From Pseudomonas antarctica (GTDB lineage Bacteria; Pseudomonadota; Gammaproteobacteria; Pseudomonadales; Pseudomonadaceae): a DNA stretch of 64,000 nt. The translations under genes and the position numbers were made by a program. The notes under the pieces are model-generated. The model had not been told where the DNA came from and searched no databases. It saw only the letters and a list, made by a program, of their open reading frames with translations. Numbering within the stretch: the first letter of the stretch is position 1; every line of letters starts with the position of its first letter. The stretch lies in the NCBI RefSeq assembly GCF_900624995.1, contig NZ_UYXQ01000003.1, forward strand, positions 62,001 through 126,000, in the 5' to 3' direction. This document shows positions 17,564 to 28,790 of the stretch, piece after piece.

Positions 17564-18307
17564 TTAGGGCTTGGCGGCCGCCAGGATCAGCGCTTTCATC
17601 TCGGCCACAGCGCCTTTGAACCCGACGAACAGCGCATGGGCGACCAGCGCGTGGCCGATGTTCAGCTCGTTGATGCCCTTGATCGCGGCCACGGCTTCGA
17701 CGTTGTGGTAGTGCAGGCCATGGCCAGCGTTGACGATCAGGCCTTCACTCAAGCCGCCCTTCACGCCGTCGATGATGCGCTGCAACTCCTCAGCCACTTC
17801 GGTGGGCGTGGTCGCATCGGCGTAACGCCCGGTGTGCAGTTCGATGGCCGGTGCACCTACGCGGCGCGAGGCTTCGATCTGGCGCGGGTCGGCGTCGATG
17901 AACAGCGAGACCTCACTGCCGATCTTCGACAGGCGCTCCACGGCGGCTTTGATCCGCGCTTCCTGGCCGGCCACGTCGAGGCCGCCTTCGGTGGTCAGTT
18001 CCTGACGGGTTTCCGGCACCAGGCAGATGTGCGCCGGGCGGATGCGCTCGGCGAACGCCATCATTTCTTCGGTGACGCCCATTTCGAAGTTCATGCGGGT
18101 TTGCAACACCTCCTTGAGCAGCAACACGTCGCGCTCCTGGATGTGACGGCGGTCTTCGCGCAGGTGCACGGTGATGCCGTCGGCGCCCGCTTCTTCGGCG
18201 TCCAGCGCGGCCTTGACCGGGTCGGGGTAACGGGTGCCCCGGGCCTGGCGCAGGGTAGCGACGTGGTCGATGTTCACGCCAAGAAGAATGCGATTGCTGG
18301 TGGTCAC
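17564..18307 (-). CDS. pdxJ: pyridoxine 5'-phosphate synthase PdxJ
   Basis: The 247-residue TIM-barrel enzyme condenses 1-deoxyxylulose 5-phosphate with 3-amino-2-oxopropyl phosphate to give pyridoxine 5'-phosphate, the last ring-closing step of vitamin B6 synthesis. Family features include [22 protein letters not shown] at the N-terminus, [16 protein letters not shown] and [11 protein letters not shown]. It is downstream of recO (51 bp), matching the rnc-era-recO-pdxJ order common in gamma-proteobacteria. Confidence 0.96.
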   Translation of the reverse strand: MTTSNRILLGVNIDHVATLRQARGTRYPDPVKAALDAEEAGADGITVHLREDRRHIQERDVLLLKEVLQTRMNFEMGVTEEMMAFAERIRPAHICLVPETRQELTTEGGLDVAGQEARIKAAVERLSKIGSEVSLFIDADPRQIEASRRVGAPAIELHTGRYADATTPTEVAEELQRIIDGVKGGLSEGLIVNAGHGLHYHNVEAVAAIKGINELNIGHALVAHALFVGFKGAVAEMKALILAAAKP

Positions 18308-18358
18308 GGAAGCGCTCCTGAAAAGGGAAAGAAACGCTGCACAGCATACACGGGGTTG

Positions 18359-19048
18359 TCAGGGCTTTCGAAACAACTCGCGGCTGACCAGCGGCCGTCC
18401 GCCCAAGTGCACGGCCAGCGCCTGGCGCATCAAACGCTTGGCGGCAGACAACGCGCCGGGCGCGGTCCAGTCGGCTTCGCTCATGGCCAGCAACTCGGTG
18501 CCCTGGAACAGGCCGGGTTGCAGCAGGTACACGCGCTCAAGGCCAGCGTCGACTTGCAGGCGGTACATGCCGTCCTCGGCGATGGGCTCGCCGTGCAGGT
18601 CGTTGCTCAGTTCGAAGCCGTAGCCCAGGTCGTCGAGCAGGCGCCATTCGAAAGCGCGCAGCAGCGGCTCCAGGGGGCGGCCTTCGGCCAGGGCGATGAG
18701 CGTAGCGGCGTAGTGATCGAACACCGCCGGGTGCGGGTCTTCGGCGGGCAGCAGGCGAATCAGCAGTTCATTGAGGTAGAGGCCGCTGAAGAGTGCTTCG
18801 CCATTGAGCCAGGCAGAGGTGCCGACGCTTTCCAGGCGGCCGACGTTTTTCAGCTCGCCCTTGCCACGAAACTCCACGTCCAGAGCCACGAACGGCCGGG
18901 CCAACGTGCCGGCCTTGCCACGGGCGCTACGCAAGACTGCACGCAGGCGACCTTGGGGCGTGAGGAAGTCCACCAAGGCGCTGGTCTCACGGTAGGCACG
19001 GCTGTGCAGGACGTAGGCGAGTTGACTGGGAGGTGGGGTTTGAGACAT
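18359..19048 (-). CDS. recO: DNA repair protein RecO
   Basis: The 229-residue RecF-pathway mediator loads RecA on SSB-coated DNA and anneals strands. The N-terminal OB fold ([25 protein letters not shown]) is followed by a helical C-terminal domain ([14 protein letters not shown]). The ATG at 19048 gives the family start; the longer frame upstream is made of REP sequence. Unlike many RecO proteins no Cys4 zinc cluster is evident. It is separated from era by a nested REPIN. Confidence 0.92.
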   Translation of the reverse strand: MSQTPPPSQLAYVLHSRAYRETSALVDFLTPQGRLRAVLRSARGKAGTLARPFVALDVEFRGKGELKNVGRLESVGTSAWLNGEALFSGLYLNELLIRLLPAEDPHPAVFDHYAATLIALAEGRPLEPLLRAFEWRLLDDLGYGFELSNDLHGEPIAEDGMYRLQVDAGLERVYLLQPGLFQGTELLAMSEADWTAPGALSAAKRLMRQALAVHLGGRPLVSRELFRKP

Positions 19049-19093
19049 GAGGTTCTCGCTGACAAGCACGGCCTTGAAAACTGCGACTATCCA

Positions 19094-19215
19094 ATGCGGG
19101 AGCGGGCTTGTGTGGGAGCCGGGCTGGCCCGCGATGCCGGCACCTCGGTCCTTGAGTTGTACCGAGGTGATGCTATCGCAGGCAAGCCAGCTCCCACACA
19201 AGCCCGCTCCCACAT
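19094..19215. repeat. REPIN inserted inside a second REP hairpin
   Basis: The outer arms ATGCGGGAGCGGGCTTG (19094-19110) and CAAGCCCGCTCCCACAT (19199-19215) pair with each other. Directly inside them sits a complete second REPIN (19111-19198) bounded by TGTGGGAGC and GCTCCCACA, with an ACCTCGGT-ACCGAGGT inner pair. Joined without the insert, the outer arms would form the minimal REP hairpin found elsewhere in this window. Confidence 0.8.
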
Positions 19216-19242
19216 TTGTATTGCGGTGTTACTGGAGGCCGA

Positions 19243-20145
19243 TTACAGGTCGCCGTAGCCCAGGGAGCGCAACGCGCGCTCATCATCAGACCAACCACCC
19301 TTAACCTTCACCCACAGGTTAAGCATGATCTTGGAATCAAACAGCAATTCCATGTCTTTGCGCGCCTCGGTGCCGATGCGCTTGATGCGCTCGCCCTTGT
19401 CGCCAATGATGATTTTCTTCTGGCCGTCACGTTCGACGAGGATCAGCGCATGGATATGCAGGGTTTTGCCCTGCTGCTTGAACTCTTCGATTTCGACGGT
19501 GATCTGGTACGGCAGCTCGGCGCCCATCTGGCGCATGATTTTCTCGCGAACCAGTTCGGCGGCGAGGAAACGGCTGCTGCGGTCGGTGATCTGGTCTTCC
19601 GGGAAGAAGTGTTCGTTCTCCGGCAGGTAACCGGCGATCACACGCTCCAGGGCCTCAAGATTGTGGCCGTGCTGGGCCGAGATCGGCATGATCTGGGCGT
19701 TCGGCAGCTGTTCCTGCAACCACGTAAGGTGCGGCATCAGCTCGGCTTTGTCTTCGATGCGGTCGGTCTTGTTCAGCGCGACGATCAACGGGCCGGTGAC
19801 GTACTGCACGCGCTCGAGGACCATCTGGTCTTCGTCGGTCCACTTGGTGCGGTCGACCACAAAGATCACCACGTCGACGTCTTTCAACGCCGCCGAAGCG
19901 GTCTTGTTCATGTAACGGTTAAGCGCCTTCTCACCACCTTTGTGCATGCCCGGGGTGTCGACGTAGACCGCTTGCACGGCGCCTTCGGTCTTGATGCCCA
20001 GCATGTTGTGACGGGTGGTCTGCGGCTTGCGCGAGGTGATCGCGAGCTTCTGGCCGAGGATGTGGTTCAGCAGCGTGGACTTGCCCACGTTCGGGCGGCC
20101 GACGATGGCAACATAGCCACAGCGTGTTGCGGTTGAATCAGTCAT
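19243..20145 (-). CDS. era: GTPase Era
   Basis: The 300-residue essential GTPase binds the 3' end of 16S rRNA in 30S assembly. G motifs are GRPNVGKST (G1), VDTPGM (G3) and NKTDRI (G4), and the C-terminal KH domain carries [13 protein letters not shown]. The ATG at 20145 overlaps the rnc stop region by 8 bp and gives the usual length; a longer frame would start inside rnc. It is co-transcribed with rnc and recO. Confidence 0.97.
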   Translation of the reverse strand: MTDSTATRCGYVAIVGRPNVGKSTLLNHILGQKLAITSRKPQTTRHNMLGIKTEGAVQAVYVDTPGMHKGGEKALNRYMNKTASAALKDVDVVIFVVDRTKWTDEDQMVLERVQYVTGPLIVALNKTDRIEDKAELMPHLTWLQEQLPNAQIMPISAQHGHNLEALERVIAGYLPENEHFFPEDQITDRSSRFLAAELVREKIMRQMGAELPYQITVEIEEFKQQGKTLHIHALILVERDGQKKIIIGDKGERIKRIGTEARKDMELLFDSKIMLNLWVKVKGGWSDDERALRSLGYGDL

Positions 20146-20827
20146 GGCCATTCTCCACGCCCAGGGCAATCAGTGCTGCAGCCGCCGCTACCTGTTCGGC
20201 AATACGACGGCTCACACCCTGACCTCGGCTTTTTTCATTCAATAAGGTGATTTCACATTCCACGAAAAATACGCGGCAATGCGGCTCACCCTGGATATCC
20301 ACCACTTCGTAGCGTGGCAGTTCGCAACCACGTGACTGCAGGTACTCCTGCAGGCGGGTCTTGGGGTCTTTGTTGGTGTCGACCAGCGTGAGGCTTTCGA
20401 TTTCCGAAGCCAGCCAGGCGACCACGCGCTCCTTGGCCGTCTCCATGCCCGCATCGAGGTAGATCGCACCAATCAACGCTTCGAGGGCATCGGCGAGGAT
20501 CGACTCGCGACGGAAGCCACCGCTTTTCAATTCACCGGACCCCAGGCGCAGGTATTCGCCCAAGCCAAAACCACGGGCCAGTACGGCCAGGGTCTCGCCT
20601 TTCACCAGGCGTGCACGCAGGCGCGACAGCTGGCCTTCGCGGGCTTGAGGGAAACGCTCGAACAGCGCCTCACCGGCGGCGAAGTTGAGGATGGCATCAC
20701 CGAGGAATTCCAGGCGTTCGTTGTTACGCCCTGCAAAACTGCGGTGTGTGAGGGCAAGGACCATCAATTCCTGGTCCTTGAAGGTGTAGCCGAGCTGGCG
20801 CTCGAGACGGCTTAGAGAAACGGTCAC
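20138..20827 (-). CDS. rnc: ribonuclease III
   Basis: The 229-residue double-strand-specific RNase processes rRNA precursors. The catalytic signature [13 protein letters not shown] is intact, with the second acidic cluster in [13 protein letters not shown], followed by a double-stranded RNA-binding domain ([11 protein letters not shown] to the C-terminus). It overlaps era by 8 bp. The gene that some pseudomonads carry between lepB and rnc (a DUF4845 protein) is absent; only 152 bp separate them. Confidence 0.97.
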   Translation of the reverse strand: MTVSLSRLERQLGYTFKDQELMVLALTHRSFAGRNNERLEFLGDAILNFAAGEALFERFPQAREGQLSRLRARLVKGETLAVLARGFGLGEYLRLGSGELKSGGFRRESILADALEALIGAIYLDAGMETAKERVVAWLASEIESLTLVDTNKDPKTRLQEYLQSRGCELPRYEVVDIQGEPHCRVFFVECEITLLNEKSRGQGVSRRIAEQVAAAAALIALGVENGHD

Positions 20828-20952
20828 GGTTTATCCATATCTAGTTGGTGGCACCGGCGGCCATCGAAGATTGACGCAATGTTCAAATTCAATTCCTGGT
20901 GGGCGCTGCATGAGGCAGGACGATTGATTGTCCCAACCCCAGAAAAGCATTC

Positions 20953-20972
20953 GGCGCTGTGTTCACAGCGCC
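20953..20972 (-). terminator. perfect hairpin between lepB and rnc
   Basis: GGCGCTGTG and CACAGCGCC are separated by two bases, giving a 9 bp stem just after the lepB stop. On the minus strand it is followed by GAATGCTTTTC, a weak T-run, so it is either a partial terminator or a processing site. Cleavage of the leader by RNase III itself is known for rnc in E. coli; whether this stem serves that role is only a suggestion. Confidence 0.5.
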
Positions 20973-20979
20973 GCTTGTA

Positions 20980-21834
20980 TTACTTGATCAGCCCGACCCG
21001 CGAGAAGTTCGGCAGGTGGCTGAGTTTGGGTTCCGGCCAGCTCATCCAAACCGCAAAGGCTTTGCCGACAATGTTCTCGTCGGGAACCATGCCCAGCAGG
21101 TCCTTGGGAATGTTGGGGTCATCCCAGTACCGGCTGTCGTTGGAGTTGTCGCGGTTGTCGCCCATCATGAAGTAGTGCCCGGCAGGCACTTTCCACTGGC
21201 CATCAGGCATCGCGCGGTAGCGGCTCATTTCCTTGCGGATTTCGTGCTCTACCGTACCGAGTTTTTCCTGGTACAGCTCAGCGCTGCCCAAGGAGTTCGG
21301 TTCGGCGCCGATCAGTTTCTCGGCCACCGATTCGCCGTTGACGAACAAACGCTTGTCGCTGCTGTAGCGAATCACGTCTCCCGGCAGACCTACGACGCGC
21401 TTGATGTAATTGACGCTCGGGTCGCTTGGGTAGCGGAACACCATCACATCACCGCGCTGCGGGTCACCGACCGGGATGACTTTTTTGTCGATCACAGGCA
21501 GGCGGATCCCGTAGGAAAACTTGTTCACCAGGATGAAGTCGCCCACGTCCAGGGTAGGTTTCATCGACCCCGAAGGGATCTGAAACGGCTCCACCAGGAA
21601 CGAACGCAGCACCAGCACGATGAACAACACCGGGAAGAACGACTTGCCGTATTCAACCAGCAAAGGCTCTTTGTTCAGCTTCTCGACCACCACCGCATCC
21701 GGCTGGCTGACGCTGCCCTGATAGGAGGCGATAGCGGCCCGACGACGCGGGGCGAAGAACACCAGATCGAGCAACGCCAAGAGGCCGCAAACGGCGACGG
21801 CGATGACCAGCAACAGCGGGAAATTTAGTGACAT
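20980..21834 (-). CDS. lepB: signal peptidase I
   Basis: The 284-residue membrane protease removes Sec and Tat signal peptides. Two N-terminal helices (about 4-22 and 60-78) are followed by the catalytic serine region IPSGSMKPTL and the lysine in YIKRVVGLPGD; the GDNRDNSNDSRYWD box is also present. It starts 5 bp after lepA, as in most proteobacteria. Confidence 0.96.
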   Translation of the reverse strand: MSLNFPLLLVIAVAVCGLLALLDLVFFAPRRRAAIASYQGSVSQPDAVVVEKLNKEPLLVEYGKSFFPVLFIVLVLRSFLVEPFQIPSGSMKPTLDVGDFILVNKFSYGIRLPVIDKKVIPVGDPQRGDVMVFRYPSDPSVNYIKRVVGLPGDVIRYSSDKRLFVNGESVAEKLIGAEPNSLGSAELYQEKLGTVEHEIRKEMSRYRAMPDGQWKVPAGHYFMMGDNRDNSNDSRYWDDPNIPKDLLGMVPDENIVGKAFAVWMSWPEPKLSHLPNFSRVGLIK

Positions 21835-21839
21835 AGGAC

Positions 21840-23639
21840 CTAACTATCCAACCTGAGCACCGCAAGGAAGGCTTCTTGTGGAATTTCCACATTACCCACT
21901 TGCTTCATGCGTTTTTTACCGGCCTTTTGCTTCTCAAGCAGCTTGCGCTTACGGCTTACGTCACCGCCGTAGCATTTGGCCAGTACGTTCTTTCTGAGTG
22001 CCTTGACGGAGGTCCGTGCAATGATCTGCCCGCCAATGGCGGCCTGGATCGCAACGTCGAACATCTGGCGCGGAATCAGTTCTTTCATCTTTTCGGTCAA
22101 CTGGCGACCTTTGTAGTGCGCGTTGTCCTTGTGCACGATCAGCGCCAAGGCATCGACCTTGTCGCCGTTGATCAGCACATCCAGTTTCACCAGATTAGCC
22201 GATTGGTAGCGATCGAAATGGTAATCCAGCGAAGCATAGCCGCGACTGGTGGATTTGAGACGGTCGAAGAAGTCCAGGACCACTTCGTTCATCGGCAAAT
22301 CGTAGGTCACCTGCACTTGGGTACCGAGGAACAACATGTCGTGTTGTACGCCACGTTTTTCGATACACAGGGTAATGACGTTGCCCAGGTGCTCCTGCGG
22401 TACCAGAATATTGGCCCGCACGATCGGCTCGCGCATGTCTTCGATGGAGGACAGATCTGGGAGCTTGGACGGGTTGTCGACGTAAATCGTTTCACCGGTT
22501 TTGAGCAACAGTTCAAAAATAACCGTTGGCGCGGTGGTGATCAGGTCCAGGTCGTATTCGCGCTCCAGGCGCTCCTGGATGATCTCCATGTGCAGCATGC
22601 CCAGGAACCCGCAACGGAAGCCGAAGCCCAGGGCGTCGGAGCTTTCCGGGGTGTACTGCAACGACGAGTCGTTGAGGGTCAGCTTTTGCAGGGCTTCGCG
22701 AAAATCTTCGAAATCATCGGAGCTGACCGGGAACAGGCCGGCGTAAACCTGCGGCTGGATACGTTTGAAACCCGGCAGCACGTCTACATCAGGGGTGGAG
22801 CTCAAGGTCAGGGTGTCACCGACCGGTGCACCGTGAATGTCCTTGATACCGGCGATGATAAAGCCTACTTCACCGGCCTTCAGGTCAGTGGTGGCGGTGT
22901 GCTTGGGGTTGAATACACCGACGCTGTCCACCAGGTGGATCTTGCCGGTGGACTTGACCAGGATCTTGTCGCCCTTCTTCACCCGGCCGTGGCGCACACG
23001 TACCAGGGAAACAACGCCCAGGTAGTTGTCGAACCAGGAGTCGATGATCAACGCTTGCAGCGGATCTTCGTAGTTGCCGGTTGGCGCAGGAATGGTCTTG
23101 ACCAGGCGCTCGAGCACTTCGTCGACGCCCAGGCCGGTCTTGGCGCTGCACTCGACGGCGTCGGTGGCGTCAATGCCGATGATTTTTTCGATTTCTTCTT
23201 TTACGCGGTCCGGATCGGCCTGTGGCAGGTCGATCTTGTTCAGTACCGGCATGACCTCAAGGCCCTGCTCGATCGCGGTGTAGCAGTTGGCGACGGACTG
23301 GGCTTCTACGCCCTGGCCGGCATCGACCACCAGCAAGGCGCCTTCACAGGCGGCCAGCGAGCGGCTGACTTCGTAGGTGAAGTCAACGTGGCCGGGGGTG
23401 TCAATGAAGTTCAGCTGGTACTTGATACCGTCTTTGGCGGTGTAGTACAGGGTAACGCTGTGGGCCTTGATGGTGATCCCGCGTTCACGCTCAAGGTCCA
23501 TGGAGTCCAGGACCTGGGCTTCCATTTCACGCTCGGCAAGGCCGCCGCACATCTGGATGAATCGATCGGCCAGCGTCGACTTGCCATGGTCAATGTGGGC
23601 GATGATGGAGAAATTGCGGATATGACTCAAATCACTCAC
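21840..23639 (-). CDS. lepA: elongation factor 4 (LepA)
   Basis: The 599-residue translational GTPase has G motifs [17 protein letters not shown] and NKIDLP, then EF-G-like domains and the LepA-specific C-terminal part with [13 protein letters not shown] and [16 protein letters not shown]. It acts on ribosomes during initiation or back-translocation. It heads the lepA-lepB-rnc-era-recO-pdxJ run. Upstream lies a strong terminator and then lptG, not the mucD gene found before lepA in P. aeruginosa (from memory). Confidence 0.97.
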   Translation of the reverse strand: MSDLSHIRNFSIIAHIDHGKSTLADRFIQMCGGLAEREMEAQVLDSMDLERERGITIKAHSVTLYYTAKDGIKYQLNFIDTPGHVDFTYEVSRSLAACEGALLVVDAGQGVEAQSVANCYTAIEQGLEVMPVLNKIDLPQADPDRVKEEIEKIIGIDATDAVECSAKTGLGVDEVLERLVKTIPAPTGNYEDPLQALIIDSWFDNYLGVVSLVRVRHGRVKKGDKILVKSTGKIHLVDSVGVFNPKHTATTDLKAGEVGFIIAGIKDIHGAPVGDTLTLSSTPDVDVLPGFKRIQPQVYAGLFPVSSDDFEDFREALQKLTLNDSSLQYTPESSDALGFGFRCGFLGMLHMEIIQERLEREYDLDLITTAPTVIFELLLKTGETIYVDNPSKLPDLSSIEDMREPIVRANILVPQEHLGNVITLCIEKRGVQHDMLFLGTQVQVTYDLPMNEVVLDFFDRLKSTSRGYASLDYHFDRYQSANLVKLDVLINGDKVDALALIVHKDNAHYKGRQLTEKMKELIPRQMFDVAIQAAIGGQIIARTSVKALRKNVLAKCYGGDVSRKRKLLEKQKAGKKRMKQVGNVEIPQEAFLAVLRLDS

Positions 23640-23735
23640 GGATCAACACTCAAAAAGGCTGCAGGCAGATTGCCCGCTGAAAAATAGCCGGGAATTGTAC
23701 CTGATGCTCAGGCCAAACGTCATCTTTGCTGACCA

Positions 23736-23778
23736 GAACAAAAATGCCCCGATCTCTCGAACGGGGCATTTTTTGTTC
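23736..23778 (-). terminator. rho-independent terminator after lptG
   Basis: AATGCCCCG and CGGGGCATT form a 9 bp stem with A-runs on one side and T-runs on the other, so it can work in both directions. It lies 13 bp after the lptG stop and isolates lptFG from lepA. Confidence 0.9.
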
Positions 23779-23790
23779 ATAAGCGCGGTA

Positions 23791-24870
23791 TCAACCGGCT
23801 CGGCGCAACAGCCAGAACCCGGCCAGGGCGCAAATACCCGTCGGTACCAGCACCGCAAACAGCGGCGAAAAACCGAATACCAGGCTCGACGGACCGAGCA
23901 GGTCTTGGGCGATGCGGAAGGTGAACCCCACCAACACACCGGTAAACACCCGCTGACCCAAGGTCACGGAACGCAGCGGGCCGAAAATGAACGAGATCGC
24001 CATCAATACCAGTGCGGCGGTCACCACTGGCTGCAACACCTTGACCCAAAATGCCAACCAGTAGCGGCCATTATTCAGGCCCTGGTCCTTGAGGTAGTGG
24101 ATATAGCTCCACAAACCGGAGATCGGCAGGCTTTCCGGGATCATCACCACGGTATTGAGCAGTTCCGGCTTCAGGGAAATATCCCATTGCTCGGTTGGCA
24201 CGCTGATGACTTCGGTGCTGGCCTTGGTGCCTTGGCCGACATTGCGGAAGTAAGTGGTGCTGACGTCACTGAGCGTCCACTTCTGGGCATCGTACTGCGC
24301 GCGCTTGGCGAAACTGGAGGTCAGCATGTGGCGTTCTTTGTCGAACGTGTAGCGCGTCACACCAATCAACAGGCCGCCCGGCTGCACGGCGTTAATGTGG
24401 ATGAATTCATCACCCTGGCGATGCCACAGGCCGTGCTTGGCGCTTTGCGCATCGCCCGACCCCTGAGCCAAGGCACGATTGGCCTGGGCGGTGGCTTCGG
24501 ACGGCGGCGCCACGTACTCGCCGATCAGCACGCTGCAGGCCATCAGCAGCAGCATGGGCTTCATGACCGCCCAGACGATACGACCGATGGAAACACCGGC
24601 GGCGCGCATGATGGTCAGTTCGCTGTTACTGGCCAGGGTGCCCAGGCCGATCAGACAGCCGATCAACCCCGCCATCGGCATCATTTCGTAGAGGCGACGC
24701 GGCGCGGTCAGCGCCACGTAGCTCAGTACGTCGGTGACGGTGTAGGTGTCGGTGACATTGCCCACTTCATCAATGAAGGCGAACAACGAGGCCAAGCCAA
24801 GGATGATGCCCAATACCGCCAGGATGGCGATCAGTACGCTGCTACCAATGTAGCGGTCGAGCTTAGCCAC
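23791..24870 (-). CDS. lptG: LPS export permease LptG
   Basis: The 359-residue inner-membrane protein is one half of the LptB2FG ABC exporter that extracts lipopolysaccharide toward the LptC-A-D bridge. Six helices flank a periplasmic beta-jellyroll (about 125-260). The start is GTG and overlaps lptF by 8 bp; the MAKLDRYIG opening matches LptG proteins. Partner LptF is upstream. Confidence 0.93.
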   Translation of the reverse strand: MAKLDRYIGSSVLIAILAVLGIILGLASLFAFIDEVGNVTDTYTVTDVLSYVALTAPRRLYEMMPMAGLIGCLIGLGTLASNSELTIMRAAGVSIGRIVWAVMKPMLLLMACSVLIGEYVAPPSEATAQANRALAQGSGDAQSAKHGLWHRQGDEFIHINAVQPGGLLIGVTRYTFDKERHMLTSSFAKRAQYDAQKWTLSDVSTTYFRNVGQGTKASTEVISVPTEQWDISLKPELLNTVVMIPESLPISGLWSYIHYLKDQGLNNGRYWLAFWVKVLQPVVTAALVLMAISFIFGPLRSVTLGQRVFTGVLVGFTFRIAQDLLGPSSLVFGFSPLFAVLVPTGICALAGFWLLRRAG

Positions 24871-25981
24871 GAGCCAACTCCTTCAGGCCACGACGGCTCT
24901 TCATTTTCAAACGGATAGGTTCCCAGTAGAGCAGCCCCAGGCCGATCATCAGGAAAATCCCGTGTACCCACCACAAGCCAAGGACCGGCGACAATTTGCC
25001 TTTTTCCAGGGAGCCACGGGCGGAAATCAGGAGGGTCAGGTAGGCCATATACAACAGGATTGCCGGCAGCAGCTTGAGGAAACGGCCCTGACGCGGGTTT
25101 ACCCGGGACAGTGGAACAGCCATCAAGGTCACGATGAACACCAGCAGCGGCAGGGAAATACGCCATTGCAGCTCGGCGATGGAGCGCAGTTCCTGGCTGC
25201 CGAACAGCGACGCCGTCGGCAGCGCGTCGCGGTCGGTCACCTCTTCGCTGATATCCGGCCTGGCAAGCATTACGCCATAAGTGTCGTACTTGATCGCCCG
25301 ATAATCAGCCAAACCTGGGCTGCCGTCATAGCGATAGCCATTTTCCAGGATCAGGTAACGGCTGCCGTCAGGGCGAACTTCCTGGCGGCCACTGTTGGCC
25401 ACCAGAATCGAAATACCACGGTCTTTCTGGTTATCGCCCTGGTTTTTCTGGGAAATAAACACGCCGCCGAGGTTGGCGCGGTCATCGGTCATGGTTTCGG
25501 TGTAGGTCACCCGCGTACCGTCGTTGAGCGCCTGAAAGCGCCCGGGCTCGAGGGTGTCGAACTCAGTCATCGCATCCTGTTTATTTAGCAGCAACTGAAA
25601 CTGCATGGCGCCCTGAGGTGCAAGGCTCATGCTCAACCAGGCTACCACCAGCGCAACACCGGCGGCCGGCACCATGGTCATGGCCAGCAGACGCTGCTGG
25701 CTCATGCCGGTGGCCGAGAGCACGGTCATTTCACTTTCAAGGTACAACCGGCCATAGGCGAGCAGAATGCCGAGAAACAGGCCAAGCGGCAGGATCAGTT
25801 GCAGGAACCCCGGCAGACGAAAGCCCATGATCAGGAACAAAGAGCCCGGATCCAGGGCGCCGGACGCGGCCTGCGCAAGGAATTTGACGAAACGACCACT
25901 CATGGTGATGACCAACAGCACCGCACTCACGGCACTCAGGGTCAACAGAACTTCGCGGGACAAATAACGGAAGACGATCAA
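24863..25981 (-). CDS. lptF: LPS export permease LptF
   Basis: The 372-residue partner of LptG has the same plan: three helices, a periplasmic jellyroll (about 130-260), three helices. IVFRYLSREVL at the start is the usual LptF opening. I prefer the TTG at 25981 because GGAG lies 8 bases before it; a GTG three codons upstream overlaps that GGAG and is the alternative. The gene is divergent from pepA. Confidence 0.92.
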   Translation of the reverse strand: MIVFRYLSREVLLTLSAVSAVLLVITMSGRFVKFLAQAASGALDPGSLFLIMGFRLPGFLQLILPLGLFLGILLAYGRLYLESEMTVLSATGMSQQRLLAMTMVPAAGVALVVAWLSMSLAPQGAMQFQLLLNKQDAMTEFDTLEPGRFQALNDGTRVTYTETMTDDRANLGGVFISQKNQGDNQKDRGISILVANSGRQEVRPDGSRYLILENGYRYDGSPGLADYRAIKYDTYGVMLARPDISEEVTDRDALPTASLFGSQELRSIAELQWRISLPLLVFIVTLMAVPLSRVNPRQGRFLKLLPAILLYMAYLTLLISARGSLEKGKLSPVLGLWWVHGIFLMIGLGLLYWEPIRLKMKSRRGLKELARG

Positions 25982-26252
25982 ACCAGACACTCCAGGGTTG
26001 TCAGGCTAAGGCGGCCAAACAAGCAAGCATACCGAGTCGACCCGTGTGCACGGGCCGGCTAAAAAGATGGCGCATTATCCTGTGATTGACCGCGCCTGTC
26101 ACGGAGCTTGCTCATACGCGTGCACAAAGCCTGCGGCAAGGGTTGTCAGGCTTCGCCTGCGAGGTTCAAACTGCGGCCTTTGTCGCGGGCGGTTTACAGA
26201 GCTGCCACGCTTTAAAGCCTGCGTACAGACTCAGGCTCACAGACCTTTATAA

Positions 26253-27755
<1,503 letters not shown>

Positions 27756-27806
27756 AACTGAAGATTCCGGGGCGGCCCCCATGGCGCCCCGGTCTCAGGA
27801 ACCGCA

Positions 27807-28235
27807 ATGACCCAAGTCGACTTCTATATATTGCCCAGCGCCGATCCATCTGCGCGCCTGGACTTTGCCTGCAAACTCACCGAAAAAGCCTGGCGCATGG
27901 GCCACCGCATCTACCTGCATTGCAGCGATGCCGCCCAACGTGACGACCTCGACGCCCGACTGTGGCGCTTCAAGGGCGAAAGTTTCGTGCCCCACGGCCC
28001 TTCCGAGTCCGAACCCGAAGGCCTGATTGTGTTGGGTTTAGGCGACAGCTGCGGCGATCACCATGACCTGCTGGTCAACCTGGACCTGAAAGTACCGCCC
28101 TTTGCCAAAGTGTTTGCCCGTGTGGCGGAAGTGGTGGTGGAAGACCCGGCTATTCGTCAGGCCGCGCGGGAGAGTTTCCGTTTCTACCGCGAACAGGGCT
28201 ATTCTCTGCAAGATCACCGGCTACAACGACTTTGA
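27807..28235 (+). CDS. holC: DNA polymerase III subunit chi
   Basis: The 142-residue chi subunit links the clamp loader to SSB. Family features are VDFYILP at the start, KAWRMGHRIYLH and LWRFKGESFVPH, and the C-terminal FRFYREQGYSLQDHRL. It sits in the usual pepA-holC-valS order. The downstream hypothetical gene begins 4-7 bp after its stop. Confidence 0.95.
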   Translation: MTQVDFYILPSADPSARLDFACKLTEKAWRMGHRIYLHCSDAAQRDDLDARLWRFKGESFVPHGPSESEPEGLIVLGLGDSCGDHHDLLVNLDLKVPPFAKVFARVAEVVVEDPAIRQAARESFRFYREQGYSLQDHRLQRL

Positions 28236-28242
28236 GTACATG

Positions 28243-28638
28243 ATGGACACGCCAAAACCTACAAAAAAAGACGACCACCTGCTGGACGACCTGGAGTCGA
28301 TCCGCCAGTTGCTCGGTGATGATGGCTTGCAACCGCCGCTGCTGACCGAAACGGTCGATGGCGAGGTACAAATTCCGCTGTTGTTCGACATGGTCGGCGG
28401 CAAGCCCGCTGCAACGGCGCCAGTTGCCGCAGCCCGCGCTGTAGCACCCACACCGGCCGTGGCGCCCGCCGAAAAGGCGCCCGACGCCCTGCTGCTGCAC
28501 TTGGACAACGAACTGCGCGCCGCCGCGCAATTGATCATGCAGGACGTGATCGATGACTTCGCGCCGCATATCGAAACCGAGATCAAGCGGCGGCTGGATG
28601 CGCGCATGGAGCGGTTGTTGAGCCAGTACCAGTCCTAA
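28243..28638 (+). CDS. hypothetical protein between holC and valS
   Basis: The 131-residue protein has an acidic N-terminal part ([20 protein letters not shown]), an Ala/Pro-rich linker (about 65-90), and a helical C-terminal domain ([20 protein letters not shown] ... [14 protein letters not shown]). A protein of this kind is common between holC and valS in Pseudomonas, but I know no function. Two adjacent ATG codons could be the start; the second has better spacing from TTTGAG. It has no signal peptide or membrane helix, so it is cytoplasmic. Confidence 0.8.
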   Translation: MDTPKPTKKDDHLLDDLESIRQLLGDDGLQPPLLTETVDGEVQIPLLFDMVGGKPAATAPVAAARAVAPTPAVAPAEKAPDALLLHLDNELRAAAQLIMQDVIDDFAPHIETEIKRRLDARMERLLSQYQS

Positions 28639-28654
28639 ACCACACACATATTTC

Positions 28655-28684
28655 ATGTGGGAGCGAGCAAGCCCGCTCCCACAT
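28655..28684. repeat. minimal REP hairpin
   Basis: ATGTGGGAGCG and CGCTCCCACAT surround a short AGCAAGCC loop. This is a single REP-type hairpin without a second partner, between the hypothetical gene and valS. Confidence 0.8.
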
Positions 28685-28790
28685 TTTGATCGGTGTGCAG
28701 CTCAAGCCCGTCTTCAACTCGCCCTCCTCGCCCTGCCCCGTTATACTTATCGGCTTTCCTGAATTAATGCCAACTAGGGTCCCGCCGCGC

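Noticed and set aside
21876..23687. 603-codon open frame on the plus strand opposite lepA
   Set aside because: It mirrors lepA codon positions in a GC-rich genome, has no family motifs, and lepA is clearly the real gene.
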